A stretch of 48,589 bases of DNA from a virus, in the IMG/VR virus record IMGVR_UViG_3300009181_000008, positions 1 through 48,589 of that record; one strand, written 5' to 3'. The position numbers and the translations under genes were made by a program. Under the pieces are notes generated by a model. The model was not told where the DNA came from. It saw only the letters and a list, made by a program, of their open reading frames with translations, and made no database searches. Position 1 is the stretch's first letter; each line of letters starts with the position of its first letter. Shown here piece by piece: positions 22,101 through 25,306 of this stretch.

Positions 22101-23339
22101 TCTGCCACAATGGATCAGATTGTCGCCGCCGTGCGAAGGAAGTATGGAACCGGGGAGGCAACCATCCTTGATAACTCAGCACAGCTTAACACGCCCGAAT
22201 ACGCTGCTTCAACTAAGGCGATCGAGGCAGCTGGCGGCGTGACTTGGGGTGGAGAAATAGCTCCCCCTAAAAAGTTCACCATGGAAGGGCAGAGTGAAGC
22301 CATGAGGCAGCCTACTTCTACAAACGTGAACCCGCTTGCGCCGGGAATTATGAGAGATGGCAGGTCGTCATATGGCACCACTGGAAACCCGTCACACATT
22401 CGAGCGCTGGTCGCCGCCTTCGCAGGCTTTGCCCGAGACCCGGGCGCCGATGAAGTCGCGGCGTTTGCAGCCAGAATGAGAGACCCGGTCGTTACTACCC
22501 TCGTGCACACGCCAGAAGGCAGGACTAAAGAGATGGACGCTCAGTTCAGGCGCAAGATGTCTGAAGGCGTGTTCCTGCTTATGGCAGCCGGTGAGCGTCC
22601 TCGTGACGGAAAGATATCCCAGACTGGCTTCTCGTCTTTGATGTCCACCGTAAGGAACAGAGAAAACCAGCCGATAGTATATGCCAAGAACTTGCTCGTC
22701 GACAGGCTTGAGCTGCCGCCCCTAGACAAGGCCCCTTTCATGGCACCAAGGGACCCTCATGATATGCGTAGGCGAGTATTCGACAGGAGAATGGCTGTTG
22801 AACTAATGAAGGCAGGATACCCTGATACTCAGATTGGAGCCCATCTTGGCATCAGTCGCGAAGCTATATTTAATTTAAGGAGTAACGCAGGCATAGCCCC
22901 GCTTCCTGAGGGAGGCGTGAAAGGCCATGCAAACACCCCCAAAGGGCGTCCGTCGCCTAAAAAACTAAAACCTGAGGAAATTCAGCGCAGGATGGATCTA
23001 GTTCTTGAAGCGTTTAAAAAGACCGGCTACGCGCGCCCAGAGTTTGTAAGGCAGGGGCTACATCAAGTGACAGGCAGGCAGAATGGCAGGGGAATGGATG
23101 CGCTGCGCGCTTATGCTGAAAGCAAGGGCGTGGAACTGCCCAAGCGAGGGCGCCGGACAAAAGATCAAATGGCTGAAATTGCAGCTAAACGAAACGCATC
23201 CAAAGCGGCCGGAAGCAACCCGATGCCTAGTGATAGCTTGAGTGATCCTCAGCATCCTAATCAGATCAGACCCACCGAAAGCAGCCCCAAGAGCAATATG
23301 GCCAAACTAGAAAACACGGAGCGTGAAATGAATGAGTAA
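4197..23339 (+). CDS. Giant multidomain virion-associated polyvalent protein (6,380 aa)
   Basis: A single uninterrupted frame of 19,143 bases, about 39% of the genome, with an estimated mass near 690 kDa. Domains seen in order: an acidic, disordered N-terminus (1-60); an Ala/Gly-rich, membrane-active-looking region (225-475) with a glycine-zipper stretch at 440-475; a zincin-like segment with H623-E-I-S-H627 and a downstream Glu pair at 754-755; a second zincin-like segment with the sequence LFALYPGM near 2215 and H2300-E-V-Q-H2304; another HExxH at 3501; a segment with EEIQSD at 5073-5078 and IAWMP near 5675; and a C-terminal helix-turn-helix (6199-6232) followed by a basic GRP-containing tail. 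The second zincin and the EIQSD segments resemble domains of large polyvalent phage proteins. Only four Cys occur, none before residue 4597. The start overlaps the upstream stop (TAATG). A packaged, ejected effector is inferred. Confidence 0.85.
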   Translation: MDQPTSSSPENENPNADLDVQRTRDMMAFLGQGGTRVAPVAPKFEFEDAAPQETSSFNPNAMTGKDYFEFFQQNRSARFNHDAQGRQAFKLMAEHMDQRKVDFLGSAEMAVGQMVEELGGITDAPLHPGKFAASTAESAAKGIRDMYGIFAQSEDPQSAFFKIKSWAMRVAGKDDGDIDSQMRQFHEAREFNNRSYEHMEGKSSIVGDMLPEGYGHMFTKLVEPKFANALSYAVLDIPEIVLSSGMSTPGTAIKLAALRAPKAAAKGGVFAAWSARSAERLSNYAQVMGGKALEATGAVVKAPFKAIYGASQSAAQLGGDFAGNAVRNLATAEVIEAGAELVGGTVVRHPAMGFLRSFGLEAFGELAQTAGADIADRALGRVSVKMDTLGATTLERLAAGTAKGADVMSREAQLLAKGINASVGWAPSLSGQALKTMFRDGIIGAGLGWANSGEEGAGMGLGMGIGWGGLSGSVRHLHAYTHYTHQDERVVQNFNQFVAPSFARIHGATAGEMARRFGDHVQSFGDLRTSAIEMSHLSTLVAHETGLFGEGNVMFFFGNSAAEFDKMLLDSNVRPDDFATLSKEFLNLQDNPAMMSEVTLNNKAVKRIIAINSDAYRPTSARHEISHLLLRSVAEANGDMDHVYFADPFTGQKRSAGRVFSPRYLSTIYGASKDLGMMPDVAWSAALQQYVAQIEHNQSYAEADQAAVYARAQAFGVEAKDHIAKFRDLYNSGTLDMRDLDHIAIVKTMTLVAEEAYAYYQSATSNVFAVDKYVKDPAARNMLRAWAENRAASNNSRILSDLELAGVELRGKLINPDGSAKLFDDQGNPAMETMVYDDGKVLRLKAMDSWIEQTMKSAYSRGEVHVSSMDPMRQAALAKTSGKEHLFTAISNGGMKLKTKQELDELSLDQSKKIIGAIGQLPESVRPLVQVGADGTQRLILEQMNGEGLEALRASGAFTDREFNELIGMIEIAKRGREGVPAFNVMNTTLLAHSMQVRRGAAVFRLRGDDVPVTYRTFVPLSVEVYLKTHDVNGDPLRTPKGGVVIHSLDVAAENRRLTKMFKRGDVQQLFSGNFDDFVRVYQDYVINQSGLNGPRVPSAELFKPRFGSDAERVRDIMYETFGGRKPKDAPFINTPSNGYMGGADDTNRPFYTMRFDTMADTRLHPTSWNARSNLPLFPYVPSAYEGITRNMMVSGFQKLPLTGGASFLRDRNGFEIYQGKKGFNLFDMYGIKVGTFSSIKSAIAKAAKDIGKYDEADILPAEEGHTVEINGKTEELLFPSTPVFMLHGVRDRAHSILSANAKVPDFSVSEQVLSSIVGFEYKLDQAGRLVDSSGTVVPDQAAAARKGFTVKAGQAIPGAGFKETVRIGIGQASVTTDFEALAQNEAVRVSPTWLRALHAMPGGKDIADRQMAIRLAIAEHVSRGFRNGELQMPSVNSRQTSNNFAIIADAMPVDGADFQRIDSEIDKWLLAQKADINKIADQIDGVFGISANGTSAIFPLHDVGSGNYVPDRVIHAAHGVVITPSLMAYAKAYGPAKAAAAGGAGTIELIRAHAEMTGEGEQSVVIQANNVREFQALIGNGGIPNEWLQHHETMTPGFTAAFQALLPIMDQAKNPTSAAASGSRGKVSMPLAHPDVKLHIKKYIDDTRFAASQDGPYRKTITSEVGKDGRLKRNEAGKKEGVLFTALLNISDPRMENFLSHESIYRAIAVASDESNYAGLPAGTRASDMAKLQLLIHGMQSDDNVFHHEIKTTAEREIGIRGTRELGGGPVPVGGSYGIYSGAPSLSPMSGALELKNGGKISIQHNVNHQTPRRFREVMESRGSMIKDGVLTIIAGEDKTKAMTQSIANASYILSTSSDSRMRGASGTAKVTVSPTKMTGLTDGAQVPGDTFYNPGDRAISPMAFGLAIKTKSSSGIPNMVRAAHDAGYTWLGKHMSKADVSDLRPFVEQIAQIAISTSGDWRIADPADIAPIMAQLTERLEQVMPHEKVVFAEDIIVGMALSLAGTQPKQSGLNFKPVRGGGVNIVPKPAANLGRADAIAGMSKIAQAIHQADYIDGSVKSATNIKEKWLDYSKRSRDFLKSGAIELKTKEVPAGTSWQTDSVFMLAGKRAIERLDADRKDLLKDLGLLGRAKDVLGREFDYLEISDSRAKLLTDRFGGRAAMMAADGMTDPDAAIKAAVAEFAAGRFDGPAGLALVANANSNELALGQIFSHDELFALYPGMKSSKVTFELGAFGATYYGEGSFGRIEIGIGMLLRDELAAYDAEVGISSEYVGSYVEFKGTGGLSYDENLRRTIIHEVQHMVYHAEGWSQIWDWNLTDNDTGKFDVAEMRFAGPAALTRIEQMLGGTELTPVTDSFGPNIDAVFVSKLKHMQVETSRILSFDTASKTIRKADDDTATQAIERIIHAPLAAKMVRDVIPETIRWTQALDGTFHMLASSLRSQKDKLSIEAYNGAMEKLNSSADALSKFTSVITVLESELKAGTKTAHAASFELLNEIDQNRHFLMLEDPSWSALYAGMGGGFEHQLRTMAFRDKANLWRNLLEAHEDLGGRGGKMPGDWAQWHMVKIANAMGRMMYFAQPDELTARVTEARAGMSEQQLSKRNRYMPKADKEIAAAYNVGRYIAEVATTGAMRPFDDNLFMIGGAKGSEQFDANMFGGGTPNTFKLGMRMLARSSLLSHYINIRDVGSAMKVLTFSSRGWRIGVDGKPEFVFSMGRLQGADQWGRDTATAANQGISRIVNNAIDFYRDFEDPETLPDRAMALTAQPGEETRVAELNSVSEETVVKQNALEDLIRANRFVNPTDYDDNNGPGFGLLAGLSKDGVSVKIEDVAKALGATIAIDSLVTMQSPVLNAIHEGKVPLLMTGGGIADYLRIAGVDENGLELAKISQIDRQFAGIKLSAGELAELVAVLHDVPFESVLEAPLGAKAIAVQTAMADTQLPNKLRELNRGWLPSSTMATRMSTWVNEVLSGGQSQANTPLKSLLLANTTQRAGSGVMFLQSMLETHITLSWNGNEYLSKMLSADRFARIREKFLSHDTREMVFKQVQTLASSASSLDQRRNSERVLLAFSSRVEKLLMELTPLAEKVAERIIKSAEGDGSYAIELLGDIYGEAIKEAMKDVSAYSASDKDVSISEPGFAIRRGMDVRIGAGAQDVHALGNSYEKVAANSLGMTSGRANNSVMLPAFGMIGGATEAFSRTASGRARYLGMAGMSTAPVSGLDTFTGSFSKTTAREFVRGANLSAGPNYTGLSPDANGMMIGINMFGEPYTLTTNHNSDGAISITPEPFFTGIGQDLLNLGSTSRPGNMPNQITRSGLDPAVAAASDAANRLISMAKQLAEVIINQNQAHNLDIVSSAIYEAVSVDEGSSEIRRFVRSDPTIGRAYQLGDLSGDLLKAKALLAVAYEVADRPDMNVGIANFGVSIGFSRDWGYYSQGSSEISRNAGGYRPLSQTSVVRTHVTPEGRVVLTSAFEGLADSRDIRELRVIDAITGSGSVSAHEIAHKPTLGMMADWHASMNLFADNEHEFGVNNFEQAHEADLSVKSMGSRIGRVSEIGLTALKRIPMNHQFSTGFMKEVAYKYGSSWYARNLVETLTGETTMDIVIGRLKASGAGINLAASLESVLNEKQFFGTASKGMAANPDRSAFFQPLARYMWAAAATLGIRHFSDGIKEPHKSILLTMIARGDDTDAIKHFIANTPHVGFREGSVKFGKNTSHLDLSQIHSLAGNMMLKERLIPLLEATGVFRAEDIDLIRKHIDHATAFDPTSTGDIRHSGRVLDGYQRAIGERDVTPGHQTPADALRAFSNYKSGLLTSGMDLGDNGDGTAAVIDIMRGLASLEGRKPRFSMDATEGVKFIFPEQTGVDKAGVTDGFLGSYPASSYYAVASDTIGNPDIVANVNRGGRPHALGKGSEMNLDGTNRYYVRNAGASVIGYDPVTPEQGGALAAMMGVPVFSDFKYSVTPGLMTVTPDRTGRSKLSSSVMRTAMVESIIAELRKENAKTIDIAPAGHHLSYIGADPMMLASATQSEAIKDITATWNNKGLKGINRTLQSGYRHGNSMGDVVNASVVTHSLYSDQGGPYGQNAPSHGLGQNAGPDQLGEFAPKKGYAWQRLPDGRIMLNVTGDHLGYKLDHKQITKRRPGYGFSLIEGLGWDQQNGVLIPMRINAHVGIADMLRTMKHPLAAMYDHTDPAIVGQHIRAAASSNRRNFHETRGNFQPMTGSFSAAGDARLTKGIKDFAFISGYLADNAIDPMVKADAAAQLNGHQSANGYASIILPANATPDDIRSAVLALHMEPVIGLSLSHMSNHSRRYSHLEFTGDNAYSSGRSLPTRNGISPSTEGYRYSFRGSMPGRLPQEVLKGLMDTTMMLSPTLIDDIDVMIGKMSGGESGYFLPDSERILSMNGDTGLSIASMFPGRPDLLRYSWDSKNMHGIKVWKRTIPKGAERYHAHVVQFEAPMQYEAEGGLRIGPKSIAFRTPEEATAFANRVSVSRSGADIAKALAAGDVEVVNGADTPTSPFMPEADVRKGVFMNGHELTAMENSAHFVGDMDTPMDRKSAKTLGAALGSNKHLRFSPGESLMMVGGKSMDELQDLVRCKLNFGSPRGTMEFASKAMNAIIHGALPNTQKLEAMLGEDWFKVMKKAGVSGEEMRQTGLAALFIGAKTTKLTRMDVAEFMAATIPMLRRHDLSTSNDLKLSGILAMGGGLEGGDSPHKLNGGYLMPYMPDSVLQSRINQHQAISGIIGSLERLELTHRALLEAGNVNSESTLNAIAATNKVLLSYARKIGMDEEAIANKGASELATLIQTRIETLAKKTHTGGDTFGNLNYTGLENVRLTLNDHISNIRALQDVSSMVGGVMPELVLPLRQLHSEFMMGSPAMELPTRFATGAPYGWSAGTVNNGVEDLTGQVISGHYNKYWGNYTSGYQHVQTQAAVRFGDKYATEQIDGYLTQLRATNVAELRKDTPDKGLIERNDLLIATAKRVLTVRNALRSIMKANSSTGHFASMLPGNNPNLGGASGVHEIGHSRFSQSLAVSGLSIEGFADPLGFSGAMYTGTRDYALTPLGFPITLLEEIQSDFAQKIEGVGVDKDMSIYLPLSPDEEASLAAVPEYERMVSKAAELRALAESVTGFVTDKLVVSMLTPRGNRSSGVGSSAALNLFLKLQLDQTDILNRGILAVQVPGLLRGTGREVKAPESLKASLRGKFQLELPDKVPSMDFDHELIAKIAEYQTSGFSNVPEAVADSIAKRLADNIRSTDQWNNSFGRKIGGQGTDAAIAAVSREPHRAMEMIRQNLLQIMTRGQEQMQEQHAVLKSIATGMRSAGDTSDLSAFVEALADIAERQKGDLGASIGCELAGMAILDESVAMNVAAYARGEYKFDYETIARSALERIRARYTDTKTFTGKTILLAFEEMLRTPAEERPFISIADGLSEPKEVSAVSDMITDLASTFRTNEGTSLEIAERLMTDPANTLPSTIQDNLVSIAEFFGTGGNLYVQNANSGGILSEGGKKTYRVFRSLEEGGHEKMAYQLLAHLLERAGEGHDLSKINAVEAQYHRHNGSLAGDFVKQVIEVYAGMSKRAEYAIEAQAIEAQARELKKTIPEVGSYRDDRMVPATLPYAGENSYKSMQLQMSIVDSMNRGQRGVGIMDASWQLTRGHGLSESATVGLGIGKNKRIAWMPCVDGPGSAIQTVLACYERMTGLNPNEAGGINNGFLFRLGQMDEAEVRAVMSGTNFDHDGSSKNLHGHIMQTLELMLDRIRTNISEDSYRAIAKDLLEFASVKGVKDFNFSIKKGAELGAAFMEGKKNPNHPNWGDATKFIANGMKDVSLATMPAHTGSGGWGYITNYGLPQHKADIMMAGTSKLFRSQYSLDAFERPAITVEGTTMSMFDTKSGKLIASVDVRDPAQVKLFRERYLQSSKYVGGNWMVRAFIKEWAPVGGYVDLTVAGSTAQNKPALGNFAWDESVHSSATMDQIVAAVRRKYGTGEATILDNSAQLNTPEYAASTKAIEAAGGVTWGGEIAPPKKFTMEGQSEAMRQPTSTNVNPLAPGIMRDGRSSYGTTGNPSHIRALVAAFAGFARDPGADEVAAFAARMRDPVVTTLVHTPEGRTKEMDAQFRRKMSEGVFLLMAAGERPRDGKISQTGFSSLMSTVRNRENQPIVYAKNLLVDRLELPPLDKAPFMAPRDPHDMRRRVFDRRMAVELMKAGYPDTQIGAHLGISREAIFNLRSNAGIAPLPEGGVKGHANTPKGRPSPKKLKPEEIQRRMDLVLEAFKKTGYARPEFVRQGLHQVTGRQNGRGMDALRAYAESKGVELPKRGRRTKDQMAEIAAKRNASKAAGSNPMPSDSLSDPQHPNQIRPTESSPKSNMAKLENTEREMNE
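5520..5617 (+). other. Glycine-zipper segment of the giant protein
   Basis: Residues about 442-473 alternate Gly with Ala, Met, Ile, Leu and Trp (for example GMGLGMGIGWGG). Such sequences are typical of membrane-inserting helices in ejection proteins and toxins. It ends a 250-residue Ala-rich region and precedes the first zincin-like domain. A pore or membrane-anchor role is inference. Confidence 0.5.
6060..6464 (+). other. Zincin-like metallopeptidase segment 1 of the giant protein
   Basis: The frame encodes ARHEISHLLL (HEISH at residues 623-627). About 128 residues later comes VAEEAYAYY (E754, E755). HExxH followed by a distal Glu in a helical context is the gluzincin arrangement of zinc ligands. 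The spacing is longer than in thermolysin (about 20 residues), so the third ligand is uncertain. It could be a protease that cuts the giant protein itself or a host target; neither is shown by the sequence. Confidence 0.5.
10818..11140 (+). other. Large-polyvalent-protein zincin-like domain (segment 2)
   Basis: Residues about 2208-2313 read as a typical block of phage polyproteins: a helix ending LFALYPGM, a beta-rich GSFGRIEIGIG stretch, then IIHEVQHMVYHAEGW. In the established family this pattern (ELF..YP, then HE.QH....EGF) marks a large polyvalent protein-associated domain with a zincin-like active site (HEVQH at 2300-2304). Its biochemical activity in phages is not well established. Confidence 0.65.
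19260..19442 (+). other. EIQSD-type polyvalent protein-associated domain
   Basis: The region encodes HEIGHSRFSQ (from residue 5022), then a TGTRDYAL segment, then LLEEIQSDFAQ (EEIQSD at 5073-5078). The order [G/A]HxRF, then E[IV]QSD[WF]xQ, then further on IAW[TM]P (here near 5675) matches a domain common in very large phage polyproteins. The HEIGH here overlaps the xHxRF element and is probably not a zinc site. Confidence 0.6.
20946..20978 (+). repeat. 15-bp tandem duplication inside the giant gene
   Basis: The 15-base unit GCCATCGAGGCGCAG occurs twice in tandem (20946-20960 and 20961-20975) and is followed by GCC, encoding two perfect copies of A-I-E-A-Q. The in-frame, error-free duplication looks recent. 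Confidence 0.9.
22791..23160 (+). other. C-terminal helix-turn-helix and basic tail of the giant protein
   Basis: Residues 6199-6232 (AVELMKAGYPDTQIGAHLGI and on to SREAIFNLRSNAG) have the pattern of a homeodomain-like HTH: a helix, a Gly-containing turn, then a recognition helix starting SREAI. They are followed by a basic segment with PKGRPSPKK (about 6248), which resembles an AT-hook core, and later by KRGRRTK. DNA binding is predicted from the pattern; target and role are unknown. Confidence 0.6.
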
Positions 23340-23679
23340 CCCTCCCGACACAGACTTTAGCACGTTGGCTAAAGACTCACTGATATCTAGTGTGCTAGGT
23401 TCGGCGGCCATGGGCGCACGACTCCTCCTTAGCCCAGAACCGGTAGGGCTTGCGTGGATCATAAGGAGGACGCTCGCGGCCTGTATTACGGCCGTGTTCG
23501 TAGGTCTGGTGGCTCAGGACTATATCCACTCCAAGGGCGCTCTCTATGCAGCTATTGGTGTATCTGGTGCAGCAGCTCCAGAAATAATGGACTTCATCAT
23601 CAAGTACGTCCGCGCTCGCGGAAACAAAGAGGTATCCAATGTCACCAAAGCCAAACCAACCAAGAAACGACGCAAATAA
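23332..23679 (+). CDS. Holin-like membrane protein (115 aa)
   Basis: A small protein with three hydrophobic stretches (about residues 17-34, 37-62 and 68-82) and a highly basic C-terminus ending KPTKKRRK, as in many phage holins. The twin-Arg followed by TLAACITAVFVGLVAQ, and the later YAAIGVSGAAAPEIMDF, are reminiscent of LydA/holin-3-type families. The ATG overlaps the end of the giant gene by eight bases, so it is coupled to it at the end of the late operon, the usual place for lysis genes. A holin would permeabilise the inner membrane to release or activate an endolysin. Specific family assignment is uncertain. Confidence 0.6.
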   Translation: MSNPPDTDFSTLAKDSLISSVLGSAAMGARLLLSPEPVGLAWIIRRTLAACITAVFVGLVAQDYIHSKGALYAAIGVSGAAAPEIMDFIIKYVRARGNKEVSNVTKAKPTKKRRK

Positions 23680-24739
23680 CCTCCTATGGGTTGTAGCGAT
23701 GATATTGTCCATGGCCGGCGTTTGCGCGGTCTATACCTCCTATGTCGTGCAGTCGGTGTTGGATGCGTTGATGAGCTCGAACACCATGGCCCTACTGATA
23801 ACGACGGACGGCTTCAGGAGCGACGACGTGAAGCTGGAAGCAAAGCTAAACAACGCCCAGCAAGCCCTTCAAACGTCTGCGGATGTATCAACCGCCCTGA
23901 CTGTGGCGTGTGTAATGGTGGCTGCCGGACTAATCGTGCGAGTAATCTTTCTAAACAACCATGACCAAAGTACTAAAGTTCTGGAACGAAAAAGCAAAAC
24001 CCGCGCTGGTAAAGGCCCTCGAGCTGCTGTCATCGCTGCTCTTGCGGCTTGCCTCGCTTCTCAAGTAGGCTGCAAGTCCACGCCCGAGCCGGCGCCGATC
24101 GTCATTAAGGAGAACGTGGTCAAGGACGCCTTCATCGATCGCATTGAGAAGGAAGTGTCTGAGGCTGCTGCTGCTGTCACGGTAAGCATCAGGGCTAAGA
24201 GTATAGAGCTGTTGCCTCTTACTGAGACCCGCCTGTCCGGGATTGCCAAAGCGTCTCCAGAGCAGATCAAGAAGTACGAGGCGGCCCTGTCCAATAAGGT
24301 GGCCCTGAAAAGCGAGGAGGATAAGGCGGCCAAGGTAGACGCAGAAACCTCAGCCCTGTACGGCAGGGTTGAGGAAATGGATCGGGAGAACGCAGAGCTG
24401 AAGGCAACCATTGAGGCTGAGCGTCGTGCCAAAGCCTTTGACGAGCTCAGACAAGGGTGCATTAGGCTTGCCGGCCTATTTGCTATAGCCGGAGCCGGGC
24501 TGATCGTGCTTTCAACTCTTGTCGGTAAAGGGAAGGCGGCAGGAGTTACCCTGTTGCTGCTTGCGGCTATAACCGCATCAGCGCCCTACCTCATAGAGGA
24601 CCTGATACAAGCTACATGGTTTAAGTGGACGGCCGGTAGCGTCGTCGTACTTGGCATACTCTGGGGCCTCAAGGAGGCAGTGGAGGGCCACACGGAGGTC
24701 AGGACCCGCTTGACACAGAAACCGACCACCACAGCCTAA
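23639..24739 (+). CDS. Polytopic membrane protein with central coiled coil, possible lysis-associated (366 aa)
   Basis: Hydrophobic segments are at about residues 14-38, 85-106, 129-145, 275-296, 300-318 and 328-344. Between 160 and 270 is a charged helical region with coiled-coil character (Glu/Ala/Lys-rich). The 129-145 segment is preceded by a strongly basic stretch and ends SQVGC; this resembles a lipoprotein signal but has Gln where the lipobox expects Leu. The gene overlaps the holin-like gene by 41 bases and is the last rightward gene before the convergent terminator. Membrane anchor plus periplasm-length coiled coil suggests a spanin-like or other envelope function, but I do not recognise a family. 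An ATG at 23699 is an alternative start. Confidence 0.55.
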   Translation: MSPKPNQPRNDANNLLWVVAMILSMAGVCAVYTSYVVQSVLDALMSSNTMALLITTDGFRSDDVKLEAKLNNAQQALQTSADVSTALTVACVMVAAGLIVRVIFLNNHDQSTKVLERKSKTRAGKGPRAAVIAALAACLASQVGCKSTPEPAPIVIKENVVKDAFIDRIEKEVSEAAAAVTVSIRAKSIELLPLTETRLSGIAKASPEQIKKYEAALSNKVALKSEEDKAAKVDAETSALYGRVEEMDRENAELKATIEAERRAKAFDELRQGCIRLAGLFAIAGAGLIVLSTLVGKGKAAGVTLLLLAAITASAPYLIEDLIQATWFKWTAGSVVVLGILWGLKEAVEGHTEVRTRLTQKPTTTA

Positions 24740-24767
24740 TGCAGTCGGTTCAATGTGTTCGTGGGGT

Positions 24768-24835
24768 GGCTTCGGCCTTAAAGGGAGCTTAAGAAACTCC
24801 CGCCTACACAGGCACAAAAAAGGGAGGCCGAAGCC
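24768..24835. repeat. 11-bp inverted repeat at the convergence of the two operons
   Basis: GGCTTCGGCCT (24768-24778) is repeated exactly as its reverse complement at 24825-24835. The right arm lies inside the terminator hairpin, so a long-range stem would compete with the terminator. It sits in the 128-base gap between the ends of the rightward and leftward operons. Confidence 0.8.
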
Positions 24836-24839
24836 TCCC
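24816..24839 (-). terminator. Rho-independent terminator of the leftward operon
   Basis: On the minus strand the sequence is GGGAGGC, loop TTCG, GCCTCCC, then six T. This is a perfect seven-pair GC-rich stem with a stable UUCG tetraloop and a U tract, 28 bases beyond the stop of the last leftward gene. In the other direction the A tract precedes the stem, so it would be weak for rightward transcripts. Confidence 0.9.
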
Positions 24840-24867
24840 GTGTTAATAGCGACTAGGTGTATTAACG

Positions 24868-25206
24868 TTAGGACTTGAGGAGGGCACGGAGGCGGCTGAG
24901 CGTCTCCTTGGCTTCCTTGTCCACCTTGTTCGCCTTGTACCGGATCTCGGTGTTATCGTTCGTACCGAAGGCAGAAGCGCTAAGCTTAAGTTCCTTGGCG
25001 AGAGCGATAGCTCCGACCTCACGGATCAAGCCGCGCCGGACGATGTCAGACAGGCTGAGACCGCTATCCGCGATTGCCTGATTGACCTTCTCATTGAGGA
25101 CGGCCGGGATGACTGCGCTGATGAGCGCCTTCTTCGTGGTGTCCTTGGTGAGCGTTACCTTGCGGTACTTGCCGGTGCGCTGACGCGCTGATGTGTTCGT
25201 GTTCAT
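24868..25206 (-). CDS. Small putative ribbon-helix-helix DNA-binding protein (112 aa)
   Basis: Last gene of the leftward operon. The N-terminus is basic and disordered (residues 1-25). A strand-like VIPAVLNEKVNQAI followed by SLSDIVRRGLIREVGAI resembles a ribbon-helix-helix fold, and the C-terminus is a Lys/Glu-rich helix. It would bind DNA as a dimer, perhaps as a regulator; family not certain. The start codon is preceded by CACACACAC, with no Shine-Dalgarno, 21 bases from the end of tRNA-Arg, so tRNA processing would leave a short C/A-rich leader. The terminator follows 28 bases downstream. Confidence 0.6.
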   Translation of the reverse strand: MNTNTSARQRTGKYRKVTLTKDTTKKALISAVIPAVLNEKVNQAIADSGLSLSDIVRRGLIREVGAIALAKELKLSASAFGTNDNTEIRYKANKVDKEAKETLSRLRALLKS

Positions 25207-25227
25207 GTGTGTGTGGGTGAAAAGTTT
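25204..25227 (-). promoter_or_regulatory. C/A-rich translation leader between tRNA-Arg and the next ATG
   Basis: Minus strand reads ACTTTTCACCCACACACACATG. The leader has no purine-rich ribosome binding site. Near-identical leaders occur at 27264-27289, 31646-31668 and 32204-32216. Confidence 0.6.
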
Positions 25228-25299
25228 TGGCCCTACTAGGAGTCGAACCTAGATTAAGCGTTTAGGAAACGCCTGTCCTATCCGTTGAACGATAAGGCC
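25228..25299 (-). tRNA. tRNA-Arg (CCT)
   Basis: A complete 72-base cloverleaf on the minus strand. The acceptor stem is GGCCTTA with TAGGGCC, the anticodon stem is GGCGT/ACGCT, and the loop TTCCTAA has anticodon CCT reading AGG. The T arm is CTAGG-TTCGACT-CCTAG. The discriminator is A and CCA is not encoded. It lies seven bases after the stop of the ERF gene, in the same direction, so it is presumably cut out of the operon transcript. AGG is one of the commonest Arg codons in several phage genes. Confidence 0.93.
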
Positions 25300-25306
25300 G
25301 GATTGA

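Noticed and set aside
23961-24068. 35-codon frame (MTKVLKFWNEKAKPALVKAL and on) nested in the 366-aa membrane protein gene
   Set aside because: It is hydrophobic and has an ATG, but is very short and lies in an alternate frame of a longer coding sequence with a coherent protein. It may be chance, since the overlapping frame is also hydrophobic.
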